Position numbers and translations under genes: made by a program. The notes beneath the pieces are model-generated. The model had not been told where the DNA came from and ran no database searches. It saw nothing but the letters and a program-made list of their open reading frames with translations. Of a stretch of 64,000 nt of DNA, positions 51,267-60,900 are shown piece by piece. Position 1 is the first letter of the stretch. Each line of letters starts with the position of its first letter. The stretch is from Rhodothermales bacterium (GTDB taxonomy: Bacteria; Bacteroidota; Rhodothermia; Rhodothermales; JAHQVL01): assembly GCA_041391505.1 (NCBI GenBank), contig JAWKNW010000026.1:1-64000 (forward strand). The letters run 5' to 3'.

Positions 51267-52082
51267 TCACAGGCCGGCGGCCTTCGCCTCGTCCCAATAG
51301 CGGTCCAGCGTCTCCAGATCCATGCCGGCCATGGTCTTTCCTTCGGCATCGAGTTTCTGTTCGATATACTGGACACGCCGGGCAAATTTGGCGTTGGTTC
51401 GGCGCAGGGCGTTTTCGGGCTGGAAGCCCGCGAGGCGGGCGTAGTTGACCAGCGCGAAAAGCAGGTCGCCCAGTTCGCCCTCCTGCTCGTCCGCCGGCAG
51501 GTCGCCCTCGACGGTCTTTTTGAATTCGCCCAGTTCCTCCTCCACCTTCACCCAGGCCGCCTCGGCGGTCGCGAAGTCGAACCCGACGGCCGCGGCCTTC
51601 TCCTGCATGCGGTAGGCGCGGAGCAGTCCGGGCAGTTCGGCGGGCACGCCGGCGAGCACGCCGCGTTTGTTGCGGCCCTCGGTCAGCTTGATGCGCTCCC
51701 AGTTCGCGAGCACCTCCTCCACCCCGGACACCGCCGTGTCGCCAAAGACGTGCGGGTGCCGGCGGACGAGCTTGGCCGACTCGGTTTCGATCACATCGGC
51801 CAGCGCAAACTCCTGCTCCCCTTCCGCGATGGCGCTGTGAAACACCACGTGGAGCAGCACGTCACCCAGTTCCTTCTTCAGCTCCTCCCAGTTTTGGTTG
51901 TCGATGGCTTCCACTACCTCGTAGGTCTCTTCGATGAAGAGGTGTTTGACGGAGGTGTGCGTTTGCTCGCGGTCCCACGGGCAATCCCGGCGGAGCTGGC
52001 GCACGATGGCCACGAAATCGGCGAAGGCGTCGAGCACGGCCGGCTCCGTGGCAAATACCGGGTCGTAAATCTTTTCGGACAT
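51267..52082 (-). CDS. mazG: Nucleoside triphosphate pyrophosphohydrolase MazG
   Basis: 271 residues. Cleaves NTPs to NMP and pyrophosphate, house-cleaning non-canonical nucleotides. Two MazG domains: LRRDCPWDREQTHTSVKHLF with IEETYEVVEAID and KKELGDVLLHVVFHS (metal-binding ExxE..D), then a second copy with WVKVEEELGEFKKTVEG and ELGDLLFALVNYARLAGFQP. C-terminal RRVQYIEQKLDAEGKTMAGM is standard. Stands alone on the minus strand. Upstream is a repeat-filled gap shared with ssb. Confidence 0.95.
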   Translation of the reverse strand: MSEKIYDPVFATEPAVLDAFADFVAIVRQLRRDCPWDREQTHTSVKHLFIEETYEVVEAIDNQNWEELKKELGDVLLHVVFHSAIAEGEQEFALADVIETESAKLVRRHPHVFGDTAVSGVEEVLANWERIKLTEGRNKRGVLAGVPAELPGLLRAYRMQEKAAAVGFDFATAEAAWVKVEEELGEFKKTVEGDLPADEQEGELGDLLFALVNYARLAGFQPENALRRTNAKFARRVQYIEQKLDAEGKTMAGMDLETLDRYWDEAKAAGL

Positions 52083-52526
52083 CAGCGGTTGGGTGGTTTG
52101 CGGTGCGTGGGGAGTTGGAGGGGGATGCTGGATGCAAGATGCAGGATGCAGGATTCGGTCGTTTGTATCGGTGACGCTCTGTGCTCGTCCTGCTTGCCTA
52201 TCAAGCTTCCATAATCCAGGATCCAGGATCTGGGATCCCGGATCTCTTCAGGCAACGACACGTGCATTTTTTCACGAGCCGATGACATGACGTTGTCAGC
52301 CGATCACCGTAATTTACCCGCCGAGGTTATGTTTCGACCTCGAACATCGTCTATAGAGGAAACAGGCAACCCGATCGATGGCTGTTTCATCCTCCGGGCG
52401 GATTCGTGCGACGCCGAAAGGCGCCTTATCAGGACGGCTGCGCGCCCAGACACCCACCGGGCCGCGAGCGGACTCATGCAACGCCACCGGGGATCATGTT
52501 CTTAACTCAATCAATGGAGGTTTTCT
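52083..52526. repeat. Divergent mazG/ssb gap with GGATGCAGGAT repeats and the ssb leader
   Basis: 444 bp. 52126-52152 (gatgctggatgcaagatgcaggatgcagga) and 52208-52246 (ccataatccaggatccaggatctgggatcccggatc) hold repeat words of the common type. 52260-52515 has no gene I can support and no RNA family I recognise. It must hold the ssb promoter. GGAGG at 52516-52520 is the ssb ribosome site. Confidence 0.65.
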
Positions 52527-53009
52527 ATGGCACGAGGGATCAACAAGGTTATCCTCATCGGCAACCTGGGGCAGGACCCCGAACTTCGGTACACGGGCAG
52601 CGGCACGGCCGTCTGCAACATGCGGCTCGCCACCAACGAGTCCTATAAGGATGCCGAAGGCAATATGGTCGACAAGACCGAGTGGCATACCGTGGTGGCC
52701 TGGAGCCGGCTCGCCGAAATCTGCGGCGAATACCTGAAAAAAGGCTCCCAGGTTTATTTCGAGGGCTCGCTCCAGACGCGCTCGTACGACGATAAGGACG
52801 GCAACACCAAGTTCGTCACCGAGGTCAAGGCGCGCGAGATGATGATCCTCAGCGGCAAGGGCGAAACCAACGGCTTCTCCGGAGGCCCTCCCAGCGGCGG
52901 CGGGGGCGGTGGCTACCGCAGCAACGCCGGCGCCGGCGCGGCGCGCCCGAGCGGCGGGGGCGGCGGCGGCGCGGATTCGTTCGATCCGGATGACGACCTG
53001 CCCTTCTGA
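52527..53009 (+). CDS. ssb: Single-stranded DNA-binding protein
   Basis: 160 residues. OB fold GINKVILIGNLGQDPELRYT, CNMRLATNESYKD, KTEWHTVVAWSRLAEICGEY, LKKGSQVYFEGSLQTRSYDD. A Gly-rich disordered linker leads to the acidic partner-binding tail DSFDPDDDLPF, the standard C-terminal tip. Coats ssDNA in replication and repair. GGAGG 7 bp before ATG. Followed by a strong terminator. Confidence 0.97.
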   Translation: MARGINKVILIGNLGQDPELRYTGSGTAVCNMRLATNESYKDAEGNMVDKTEWHTVVAWSRLAEICGEYLKKGSQVYFEGSLQTRSYDDKDGNTKFVTEVKAREMMILSGKGETNGFSGGPPSGGGGGGYRSNAGAGAARPSGGGGGGADSFDPDDDLPF

Positions 53010-53031
53010 TCGTCGGCATACATCGCATCGT

Positions 53032-53071
53032 GGGGATCTGTCGGACCCAAGTCCGGCGGATCCCCTTTTTT
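53032..53071 (+). terminator. Rho-independent terminator after ssb
   Basis: ggggatctgtcggac (53032-53046) pairs with gtccggcggatcccc (53051-53065), 15 bp with two U-G wobbles, 4-base loop, then six Ts. 23 bp after the stop. Confidence 0.92.
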
Positions 53072-53107
53072 GTTTACGGCACAGACCTACACCCGCCCGT
53101 CAGCCGT

Positions 53108-54046
53108 TCACCGGCCGCGGTCCTCGATCAGCAACAACAACTCGGAACTCGCCGCCCACTCGTGCTGGAGCGATCCGACCGACCCGAAAAAGCCGTAGCC
53201 GTTGTGCACGTTCGTGTACGCCGTGGGCAGCGCGAGCGCTTCGGGGTCGGCGTCCACCGGGATCACCCAGTTCGGGTCCAGCGCCTGCACGCGCACACCC
53301 ATCGCGCAGAAAAACACGTTCCCGACCTCGAGCCGGTCGGAGAGGCGATCGATGTCGTCGCTGATATTGACCGTGAAACGCCATCCATCCCCGGTGCTCT
53401 GCCCCACGCGGCCATACCGCAACGGTGTCGTCACCCCACGATCCAGCGTACAGTCGCGCCCCCCCACATCGTAGCTGACCGTAATGTCCCACGGGGAGAT
53501 CTGACCCGGAAACACGATGTCCTGCAGGATGGTCGTGCTGTCGTCGACCACGCGGAGGTCGGTGGGAACCGGCACCACGTTCGAGAGGAGCGGAACGGTG
53601 GTTTCGGCCCAGGCCGTGGCGCCGTCGGAGCGGAGCACCTCGAGTCGGTAGGTATGGCCGGCCTCGACATAAAACTCGGCCCTGAAAATATGGGCGAACA
53701 GCCCGTCGCTGAGCTGCTCGAGGGCATGCGTCCACTCGATCGTGGTATCCTCCTCCGCCGTCATATCCCGCGAGAACACCTTCGCATCCAGATCGGCCTG
53801 CGGATTGAGTGGACTCGTGATACGCTCGGGAAACCGCGTAACGGGGATTACCCGGATCTCATGCGGAACGCGAATCTGCCTGTTTTTGCCCTCGTCCAGA
53901 TACCCGTAAACGGTGTAGTAGCGCTGTTCGTTATCGAAGGGGTCGACAAACGAATCCTCGCACCCCATCTGCAGGGCGATCGCCACCGCCGCGATGAGAG
54001 CGGTCAGGGTTCGGGTGATGATGGATCGTGCGTCGGTCACGGGCAT
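53108..54046 (-). CDS. DUF4249-like outer-membrane lipoprotein
   Basis: 312 residues. Lipobox ALQMGC with lipid Cys29. Mature part starts EDSFVDPFDNEQRYYTVYGY, resembling the DUF4249 pattern of Bacteroidota lipoproteins that usually accompany TonB-dependent receptors. Beta-rich with paired Cys (GGRDCTLDRG, NVFFCAMGVRVQALD). No receptor gene is adjacent. Here it is the last gene behind glycosyltransferase, FAD-oxidase and sulfotransferase genes (21 bp gap), hinting at a surface-glycan role. Function unproven for the family. Confidence 0.75.
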   Translation of the reverse strand: MPVTDARSIITRTLTALIAAVAIALQMGCEDSFVDPFDNEQRYYTVYGYLDEGKNRQIRVPHEIRVIPVTRFPERITSPLNPQADLDAKVFSRDMTAEEDTTIEWTHALEQLSDGLFAHIFRAEFYVEAGHTYRLEVLRSDGATAWAETTVPLLSNVVPVPTDLRVVDDSTTILQDIVFPGQISPWDITVSYDVGGRDCTLDRGVTTPLRYGRVGQSTGDGWRFTVNISDDIDRLSDRLEVGNVFFCAMGVRVQALDPNWVIPVDADPEALALPTAYTNVHNGYGFFGSVGSLQHEWAASSELLLLIEDRGR

Positions 54047-54067
54047 ACCGGAAGCGTGCCGGTCCGT

Positions 54068-55138
54068 TCAGGCGGATGGTTTGTTGGAGCGGTCCCGGAA
54101 GATACGGCGGCGGAAGCCACCATCCCCGAGCATCCACTGCAACCAGGATGCACGCCAGCGGCGCGGAACAACCACTCCGCCGGCGCCGGCGATGAGGCCG
54201 GCGAGCTTGCGTTTTTTACCATACAGATCGTCGCGCCAGAGCGTACCCGCAAACCGGGACAGCGGCATCCGCTCGGCGTCGTCGGCCAGCAGCGTACGCC
54301 AGCGCCGATGCTCCACGGCGTTGACGTGCGCCCGGGTCGACAGGCGCGCGCCGCCGGCGTCGTTCGCGTCGAGCCACGCGTTGACCGCGCGCTCGATCCG
54401 GGCGAGCCCGTCCAGATGCCGGGCGGACACGTCCGCCGAAAACGCGAGCGAGCCGGTGAGGTTACGGCCATGCAGCCGGTACAGCGACAGCACATCGGGC
54501 ACCGAGGCGACTTCGGCCAGCAGCGGAGCGAGCGTCAGGATGAAGCCGTCGGCCACGCTGCGAAGGTCGGCCTCGGGCAGGGGAAACAGCGCATCGGCGA
54601 GGTCGCGCCGGAGCGACAGGCCGCTCGCCGGCGCGCTGCGCCATCGGCCGCCGCGCCGCAGCACGTCGTCCGCGATCCACCCGTTGCTCGCCGGCCCGGA
54701 CGGATCGATGCGCCGCACCAGCCGCCCCGCGGCGTCGACGACATCCATTCCGTGGAGCAGCAATCCGGCTGCCGGCCGGCTGCCGGCCAGTTCCACCACG
54801 CGCTCCACCTTTCGGGGATAAAACGCGTCGTCGGCATCCAGTAGACACAGCATGTCGCCGGACGATTCCCGAAACGCGGCGTTCAGCGCCGAGGCGACGC
54901 CGCCGTTGGGTTTCGTGATGAGCCGCACCCGCGGATCGCGCGCGGCATATCGCCCCGCGACCGCCACCGACCCGTCCGTCGAACCGTCGTCGCACACGAT
55001 GACTTCGATGCGCCCATACGTCTGCCCCAGCGCGCTGTCGAGCGCGCCGGCCAGATACTGCTCGTAATTGTAATTGGCCACAAGGATCGACACCAGTGGC
55101 TCATCCGGCAACGACGAAACGGAAACGGGACGCGGCAT
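54068..55138 (-). CDS. Family 2 glycosyltransferase
   Basis: 356 residues from ATG 55138. GT-A fold: LVSILVANYNYEQYLAGALD, IEVIVCDDGSTDGSVAVAGR, RLITKPNGGVASALNAAFRE, and the metal-binding DxD in MLCLLDADDAFYPRKVERV. A long C-terminal region (DALFPLPEADLRSVADGF, LSLYRLHGRNLTGSLAFS) fits sugar transfer to a polysaccharide or protein. Cytoplasmic; donor unknown. 128 bp below the FAD-oxidase. The longer frame to 55903 is a shadow of that gene. Confidence 0.88.
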   Translation of the reverse strand: MPRPVSVSSLPDEPLVSILVANYNYEQYLAGALDSALGQTYGRIEVIVCDDGSTDGSVAVAGRYAARDPRVRLITKPNGGVASALNAAFRESSGDMLCLLDADDAFYPRKVERVVELAGSRPAAGLLLHGMDVVDAAGRLVRRIDPSGPASNGWIADDVLRRGGRWRSAPASGLSLRRDLADALFPLPEADLRSVADGFILTLAPLLAEVASVPDVLSLYRLHGRNLTGSLAFSADVSARHLDGLARIERAVNAWLDANDAGGARLSTRAHVNAVEHRRWRTLLADDAERMPLSRFAGTLWRDDLYGKKRKLAGLIAGAGGVVVPRRWRASWLQWMLGDGGFRRRIFRDRSNKPSA

Positions 55139-55266
55139 GCGGGATTGCAAAGGATCGGGGATGCACTCCGCCTCGTATGCGATGACGGGCCGCACGTTCC
55201 GGCAGGCGGATCGCTGCGCCGATCCGGCCCGTTCGGCGACCCGCATCCGACACGTCGTCGTACGCC

Positions 55267-56559
55267 TCAGCGCACCAGGTCCATCCCTTCCCGGATGGAC
55301 GCCGCGATGCCCTGGAAGTGCCAGCGGGCATACCGGCCGATCATGTGCACGCCGGCCTCGGCGAGCGCCTTCAACGCCGCCGCGCGCCAGGTCGACCCGG
55401 GCCATTGCCAGGTGTAGGCCACCTCGATCCAGGTGGCGTCCGCGACGTCGACCTCGCCGATAAATCCCCAGCCGGTCAGTTCGTCGACGACGGATTTCGT
55501 ATAGGCGGCCACGGCGTCGGCGTCGGGCCGTGCTCCGGGCAGAAAGGCGCGTTCGACATAGAGGCTGGCATGGGTGCCGGCGGCGCGCACGGACGCCGGC
55601 AGGAAGTGCGCATCCACCCGGTCGTAGAACCCCACCCGATGAAAGCCGGAGCGGCTGCGCGGAATATAGACCCAGTGGTCGTCGGGCATGCGCGGGCCGC
55701 GCCGCGCCCCCAGGTTGAGCACGAGCACCGAGGTGTACGGATCCGCCGGCATCCCGAGATCGAGGCCGGCCATCGCGACCATTTGATCGAGCGGCACCGT
55801 AGCCCACACCTGCTCGAACCGGCGCTCCGCGCCGCCGGCGAACCGTAGCGTTCGGGTCCGCAGGTCCACCCCCGCCAGCCGCTCGCCAAACCGCACGTCG
55901 CACGCCGCCGCCATGCCGCCGGCCAGCCGGTCGAGGCCGTCGACCGGGTAGACGAACTCGGCATTATAGCCCGAGGCCGGCGCCTGGCCGGCCGCTCCGA
56001 GCCGGACGAGATCACGCTCGATCGGCGTCTTGTAGTTGTCCTGCGGCGCGATGCGGGTCCACAACCCGGCCGTATAGGCTTCCTGAAACGGCGAAAAAAA
56101 GACCCGATTGAGCGTCGGGCCGAACCGCTGCACCCACTCGGCCATCGTCGCCGGCTCGCGGTCCTCCGCCGGTGCGTCGAGCTCGCTCAGCGCCGCGCGG
56201 GCCATCGCGTCGGGCAGCGCGTTCAGATGGTATTGCAGGGGATACGGTGCAAAAACCCCGGCTTCGGGCAGGAAAACGGACGAACGCCTGCCGTACCGGC
56301 GCAGCGGCGCAAAACGTTCGATGAGTCCCAGCACCGCCGGATCGCCGCCAAAGATCCAGTGCCCGCCGCCGTATTCGAACCGGTACGCTTCGCCGTCGGC
56401 CGGCGGATGCGGCCGCCGCACGGAGTCGCCCGGCGCGAGGTAATACGAGGCGCAGATGCCACCCGGCGACGAAGCCGCCTCGAAGACCGGGTAGCCCGTC
56501 CGGATGCCGGCCGAGAGCCCGGTCATGCCGGCGCCGATGATGTAACGATCCGCCCTCAT
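55267..56559 (-). CDS. FAD-dependent amine-oxidase/protoporphyrinogen-oxidase-like protein
   Basis: 430 residues. RADRYIIGAGMTGLSAGIRT and PVFEAASSPGGICASYYL bind FAD. FEYGGGHWIFGGDP and LPEAGVFAPYPLQYHLNALP resemble UDP-galactopyranose mutase and PPOX-like oxidases found in polysaccharide clusters. YPVDGLDRLAGGMAAAC, MVAMAGLDLGMPADPYTSVL and the ending VHMIGRYARWHFQGIAASIR complete the fold. Its ATG overlaps the sulfotransferase stop by 4 bp. It may act on a nucleotide sugar or lipid-linked glycan. Confidence 0.82.
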   Translation of the reverse strand: MRADRYIIGAGMTGLSAGIRTGYPVFEAASSPGGICASYYLAPGDSVRRPHPPADGEAYRFEYGGGHWIFGGDPAVLGLIERFAPLRRYGRRSSVFLPEAGVFAPYPLQYHLNALPDAMARAALSELDAPAEDREPATMAEWVQRFGPTLNRVFFSPFQEAYTAGLWTRIAPQDNYKTPIERDLVRLGAAGQAPASGYNAEFVYPVDGLDRLAGGMAAACDVRFGERLAGVDLRTRTLRFAGGAERRFEQVWATVPLDQMVAMAGLDLGMPADPYTSVLVLNLGARRGPRMPDDHWVYIPRSRSGFHRVGFYDRVDAHFLPASVRAAGTHASLYVERAFLPGARPDADAVAAYTKSVVDELTGWGFIGEVDVADATWIEVAYTWQWPGSTWRAAALKALAEAGVHMIGRYARWHFQGIAASIREGMDLVR

Positions 56560-57494
56560 GAGGCCTCGGATGGAGATGAAAACCAGTCGGACACGTCGAC
56601 GCCCGTGCAGCGGGTCAGCCGTGCCGCGTCCTCGCGATAGCCGTCGAGCAGCGCGGCGCGCGTGGCCGGCGCCATCGGGGGACGGACGAGCAGCGCGTCG
56701 TCCATCGCGGCGCCGAGCTTGCCGCGCATCCCGGCCGGCACGATCGCCCGCGCCACCCGGCGCAGCGGCGGGCTCGCGAGCAGCCGGTACAGGCCGCGCA
56801 TCCGCGGGACGCCGGACCGGTTCGGCCGGCGGGAGAGATCCGGCGAAAAGCCGGCGTCGAGGCCGAGAAACGCCGCCACCGCGGAGACCGCACGTCCCGG
56901 ATCCCGGCAAAAATCCTCGTACCGGATCAGCTTGATCCGATCCGGATCGAACCGATCCACATACCGCGCCAGCTGTTCCCCGTACAGCCCCATGGCCCGG
57001 TAATGCCAGAGGTGCTCCCAGCCGGCGGCGATGCGTTCCGCTTCCCGCGCCAGCCCCTCCTCGAACGTCGAGGCCGGCTCGCGCCCGTCGCGCACCAGGT
57101 GCAGATAACTCGCATAGGCACGCTCGGCCGGATTGCGGAGCAGAACCACCAGCCGCGCCTCGGGCAGCCGCTCCGCGATACGGGCGGCGGCATCCGGATG
57201 GTACAGGTAGAGCGGAGAGCACTCGCCGGCCCGCTGACCGGGCTTCGCGCCGGCGAACAGCTTCAGATACGCCTCCCAGCGCGTCACGGCGCGCCGGTTC
57301 ACCGCCGCGTCGTCGCCGGGACCCGAAAACGACGGGGTGGTCCCTTCGAGCGCGAAGAAGTTCGTTTCCCTCAGCGGCGACGCGAAGAGGCCCGGGTGCT
57401 GGCTGAGATAGAGGTACAGCGCCGTCGTGCCGGCCTTGGCGGCGCCGAGGATCAGAAAATCGGGCAGGCGGGGCGTCGACGTGTCGGATGCCAT
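56556..57494 (-). CDS. Sulfotransferase (PAPS-dependent)
   Basis: 312 residues. The 5'-phosphosulfate loop DFLILGAAKAGTTALYLYLS is near residue 12, and the 3'-phosphate site is VVLLRNPAERAYASYLHLVR. SPLYLYHPDAAARIAERLPE and IRYEDFCRDPGRAVSAVAAF are typical of the carbohydrate sulfotransferase group (heparan N-deacetylase-like). Adds sulfate to a surface glycan. First gene of the four-gene minus-strand operon. ATG 57494 is chosen because the frame beyond it runs into the double-hairpin element. Confidence 0.9.
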   Translation of the reverse strand: MASDTSTPRLPDFLILGAAKAGTTALYLYLSQHPGLFASPLRETNFFALEGTTPSFSGPGDDAAVNRRAVTRWEAYLKLFAGAKPGQRAGECSPLYLYHPDAAARIAERLPEARLVVLLRNPAERAYASYLHLVRDGREPASTFEEGLAREAERIAAGWEHLWHYRAMGLYGEQLARYVDRFDPDRIKLIRYEDFCRDPGRAVSAVAAFLGLDAGFSPDLSRRPNRSGVPRMRGLYRLLASPPLRRVARAIVPAGMRGKLGAAMDDALLVRPPMAPATRAALLDGYREDAARLTRCTGVDVSDWFSSPSEAS

Positions 57495-57912
57495 CGTGGA
57501 AACGCGGCACAGATGTGGTGAAGGATACGGCCTCCGGCGTACATGCGAACGCCGGCTTCGTTCCGGATCCGGGCCGTTTCCAGAGGGACCCGCCGGCGGA
57601 ACGAAAAAAGGTAGATCGCGGTCTAGGTGCTGTCTGAAAAGTCTTTCAGACAGCAACGTATCCTGAACGTGATTCAGGATACAACGCTGTTTCGGAGGTT
57701 TTTTGGATGCTCCGGGACGACCCGAACGGTTTTTTCGGACACGGCCCAGTCACTGTCTGACAACTCCCAGGCGCTGCCTGACACGACGCGTTCCCTTTCC
57801 CATACCGCGCTTCCCTGCCCGATTCACGCGCTGACCTGTGCACTTCATGGCGACCGGCCTCCTGCAAGCCCTTGCTCGTTTATTGCTGATCTTCCATTCA
57901 CCCGGCCGCCGC
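57495..57912. other. Divergent intergenic region (sulfotransferase / PorU-like)
   Basis: 418 bp with no supported gene. It contains the double-hairpin element at 57628-57682 and, after it, words such as actgtctgacaactcccagg and gctgcctgacacgac that echo the hairpin arm. Both promoters must be here. A TTG/ATG frame from 57838 to the signal peptide of the next gene is possible but not signal-like. Confidence 0.6.
57628..57682. repeat. Double perfect hairpin element
   Basis: Hairpin 1: tgctgtctgaaa (57628-57639), loop agtc, tttcagacagca (57644-57655), 12-bp perfect stem. Hairpin 2: gtatcctgaa (57658-57667), loop cgtga, ttcaggatac (57673-57682), 10-bp perfect stem. A related copy ends the window (63928-64000). 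Located between divergent genes, so it is not a simple terminator. Confidence 0.9.
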
Positions 57913-60900
57913 ATGCGCGGCAGGTACGCGCTGGCCGTATCGATCGCCCTGCTCGCTTTCGGGGCCATGCCGGCCCGCGGGCAGTTCGACCCCGGATGGA
58001 TGAACCCCGGGCAGCCCTACGTCAAGCTCGGCGTCGTTGAGGACGGCATCTACCGGTTTTCGCTCGCCGACCTCGCCGGCGCCGGCGTCGCCACGGGCGG
58101 CATCGACACGGCCACGCTGACGCTCCTCGAAAACGGACGCGTCGTCCCCCTCCACGAAGAGGGCGGCGTCTTCTATTTTGCCGGCCGACGCAACCGCGGC
58201 GACGACGAGGCCTGGGCGTACGACGACGAAGCCGACACCCGCCGGAGCAGCAGCTTCCATAGCCTCTACTCGGACACCACGCAGTACTGGCTCACCTGGG
58301 GCGGCGGACCGGGCAGGCGTTATGCGTCGATTCCGCCGGACCGCTACGCCGGCGGTCCGGAAAACCCCGCGACACTCCGCGACACCCTGCATCTCGAACA
58401 GGATCTGGTGTATTATTACGGCGACTCCGACGACGCCGCACAGCCGGCCTATACGCGCGGCGAAGGCTACTACTGGCATACGCTCGCCCACACGGGCACC
58501 GAAACGGTTTCGCAGGCCTATTCCCTCTCGCTGGACGGCATGACCGCCGGCACGGACTCCGTCGTCGTCACGGTGCGCCTCAGCGGCAGTTCCCTCCCGC
58601 GGCACCGGGTGACCCTTACGCTGCGGACGAACGGCAACCCCGTGGGGTGCGCCACCTGCGAGGACGAGATCGACTGGAACGGCTACGCCTTCCAGACCCT
58701 CCGCGTGGCCGCCCCGCAGTCGGCGCTCGCCGGCGCGGTCAGCGTCCTTGTTTCGTCGCACAACGAGTTCAACAGCGTCCCGAACCGGGTGCTGGTCGAC
58801 TGGGTCCGGGCCGCCTACACCCGCGCCCGCTCGGCGCGGCAAACGACATGGGTCTCGGCCGCGTCCGGGAGGTCGAATACCACGCTCGCGGCCGACGGCG
58901 CGGGGGCGCTGCTCGTGCTCCAGCCGGCCGGCGGCCACGCGTTTTCCCTGGCCGCATCCGGCGGCAGCTTCGCCTTCGCCGATTCGATCGACGCCCCCAC
59001 GCGCTACTGGCTCGCGGCCGACGGCGCGGCCGCCGTGCCGGCTGCCATCGAGCCGGCCTCGCCTCCCGACTGGGCCGATCCGGCCAACGCCGCCGATTAT
59101 ATCCTGATCACGACGCCCTCGCTGGCCGCTTCCGCCGAGGCGCTCGCCGCCTACCGCCAGACGCAGGACGGGTTTACGACGCGGGTCATCCTCCAGGCGG
59201 ACCTCTTCGACCAGTTCGATTACGGCCGGCCGACGCCCATCGCGATCCGGCGCTTTCTCCAGGCCACCAGGGCCTGGGCGACGCCGCCGCGCTTCGTCGT
59301 CTTCTGGGGTGACGCCCTGCGGCCCGAGGATGGCCGCGCCCGCCGGCCCCTGCAGCCCTGGGAGGTCATCCCGTTCGGCTACTCGCCGTCCGACGGCTGG
59401 TTCGCCATGACCGGCGAAGGGCGTTCCGAGACGCTGGCCGTGGGCCGGCTCCCGATCCGTGACAACGCGACCGGCGCCTTCTTCGTCCAGAAGCTGGCGC
59501 GGTACGAGTCCGCGCCGGCGGGCATCTGGCAGAAACGCCTCATGCTGCTCGTCGGCGGGCAGAACGAATCCGAGCAGAACCTCCTCCAGAACCGCGCGCT
59601 GCGCTGGGGCGACATCGCCGCCGGCAACCCCACCGCCATGGACACGCTGCGGTTTTTCAAAAACGCGTCCACCCCGCTCGACCCGTCGTTTCAGGACTCG
59701 CTGAGCCTCGCGTTCAAGAGCGGCGCCGCCTGGCTGAGCTACTTCGGGCACTCGGCGGCGGATACGTGGGAAATCGTAACCGACGACCCCGAGACGTTCG
59801 ACAACGCCGACCGGCTGCCGATCGTGCTCTCGATGGGATGCAACACCGGCAACTTCGCCGGCGGACGCTTCGAAGTGACCGACCGCCTCGTCTTCGGCGA
59901 ACGCATCGTGCTCTCGTCGATGAACGGCGCCATCGCCCACTGGGGCTCGTCCAGCGCCTCCACCATCTCCCTGCCGGCGCTGCTGACGAACCATGTCCAC
60001 GAGGCCGTTTTTCAGGATACCGTCCGGGTGCTCGGCACTGCCCTTCAGGAGGCAAAACGCCGGTTCGACGTCGGCTCGCCCGGCACGAACGCCGTCCTCG
60101 ACGTGCTGCTGCAATACGGCCTCATCGGCGACCCGGCGACGCACATCCGCATCGCCAGCCAGCCCGATTTCGTCGTCACGCCCGACGCCATCAGCATCGA
60201 CCCGATCAGCCCGGTGCCGGCGGACTCGGCGCTCGACGTCACCGTCAATGTCTTCAACATCGGCCTCGTGCCGGCCGACTCCGTCGACCTGCTGCTGTCC
60301 CAGATCCGGCCGGACGGCGCGCAGGTGGATGTGCGCCGGCGCGTCCCTCCCATCGCCCTCCACGACGTGCTCGACTTCCGCATCCCCATCGACACCGCCT
60401 CCGTCGGGACGCACCGTTTTTCCGTCACCGCCGACCCCGACAACCGGTACCTGGAGGACGACGAAGCCAACAACCGCGCGGAGAAAACCCACACCGTCTT
60501 TTCCACGGGGTTGACGCTGCTCGATCCCTTCGCCTACGGCGTGGTGCGCGAACGGCAGCCCCGGCTGCGGGTGGCGCTCTCGCGCACCGGCCGCGAGGAG
60601 CAGACGATCCGCATCGAACTCGACACCTCGCCCCTGTTCGACTCGCCGGCCCTGCAATCCACCTCCGTCGCCACGACCGGGATCGTCGCCGACTGGACGC
60701 CGGCCACCCCGCTCGACGACGGCGGGACCTACTACTGGCGCGCCTCGCTGGCCTCCGACGCGACGGCGGCCTGGCGGATGGCCGCCTTCACGGTCGATAC
60801 GGCGGCGCCCGGATACGCCTGGAGCCAGGCCGGCGCGCTCTTCGCCGACGCCGAGACCGACCCCTTCCTGGTCTGGGACACCGACGCCGGCGCCTGGTCG

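Noticed and set aside
52260..52515. Possible structured RNA or small gene upstream of ssb
   Set aside because: No RNA family motif or convincing coding pattern could be recognised.
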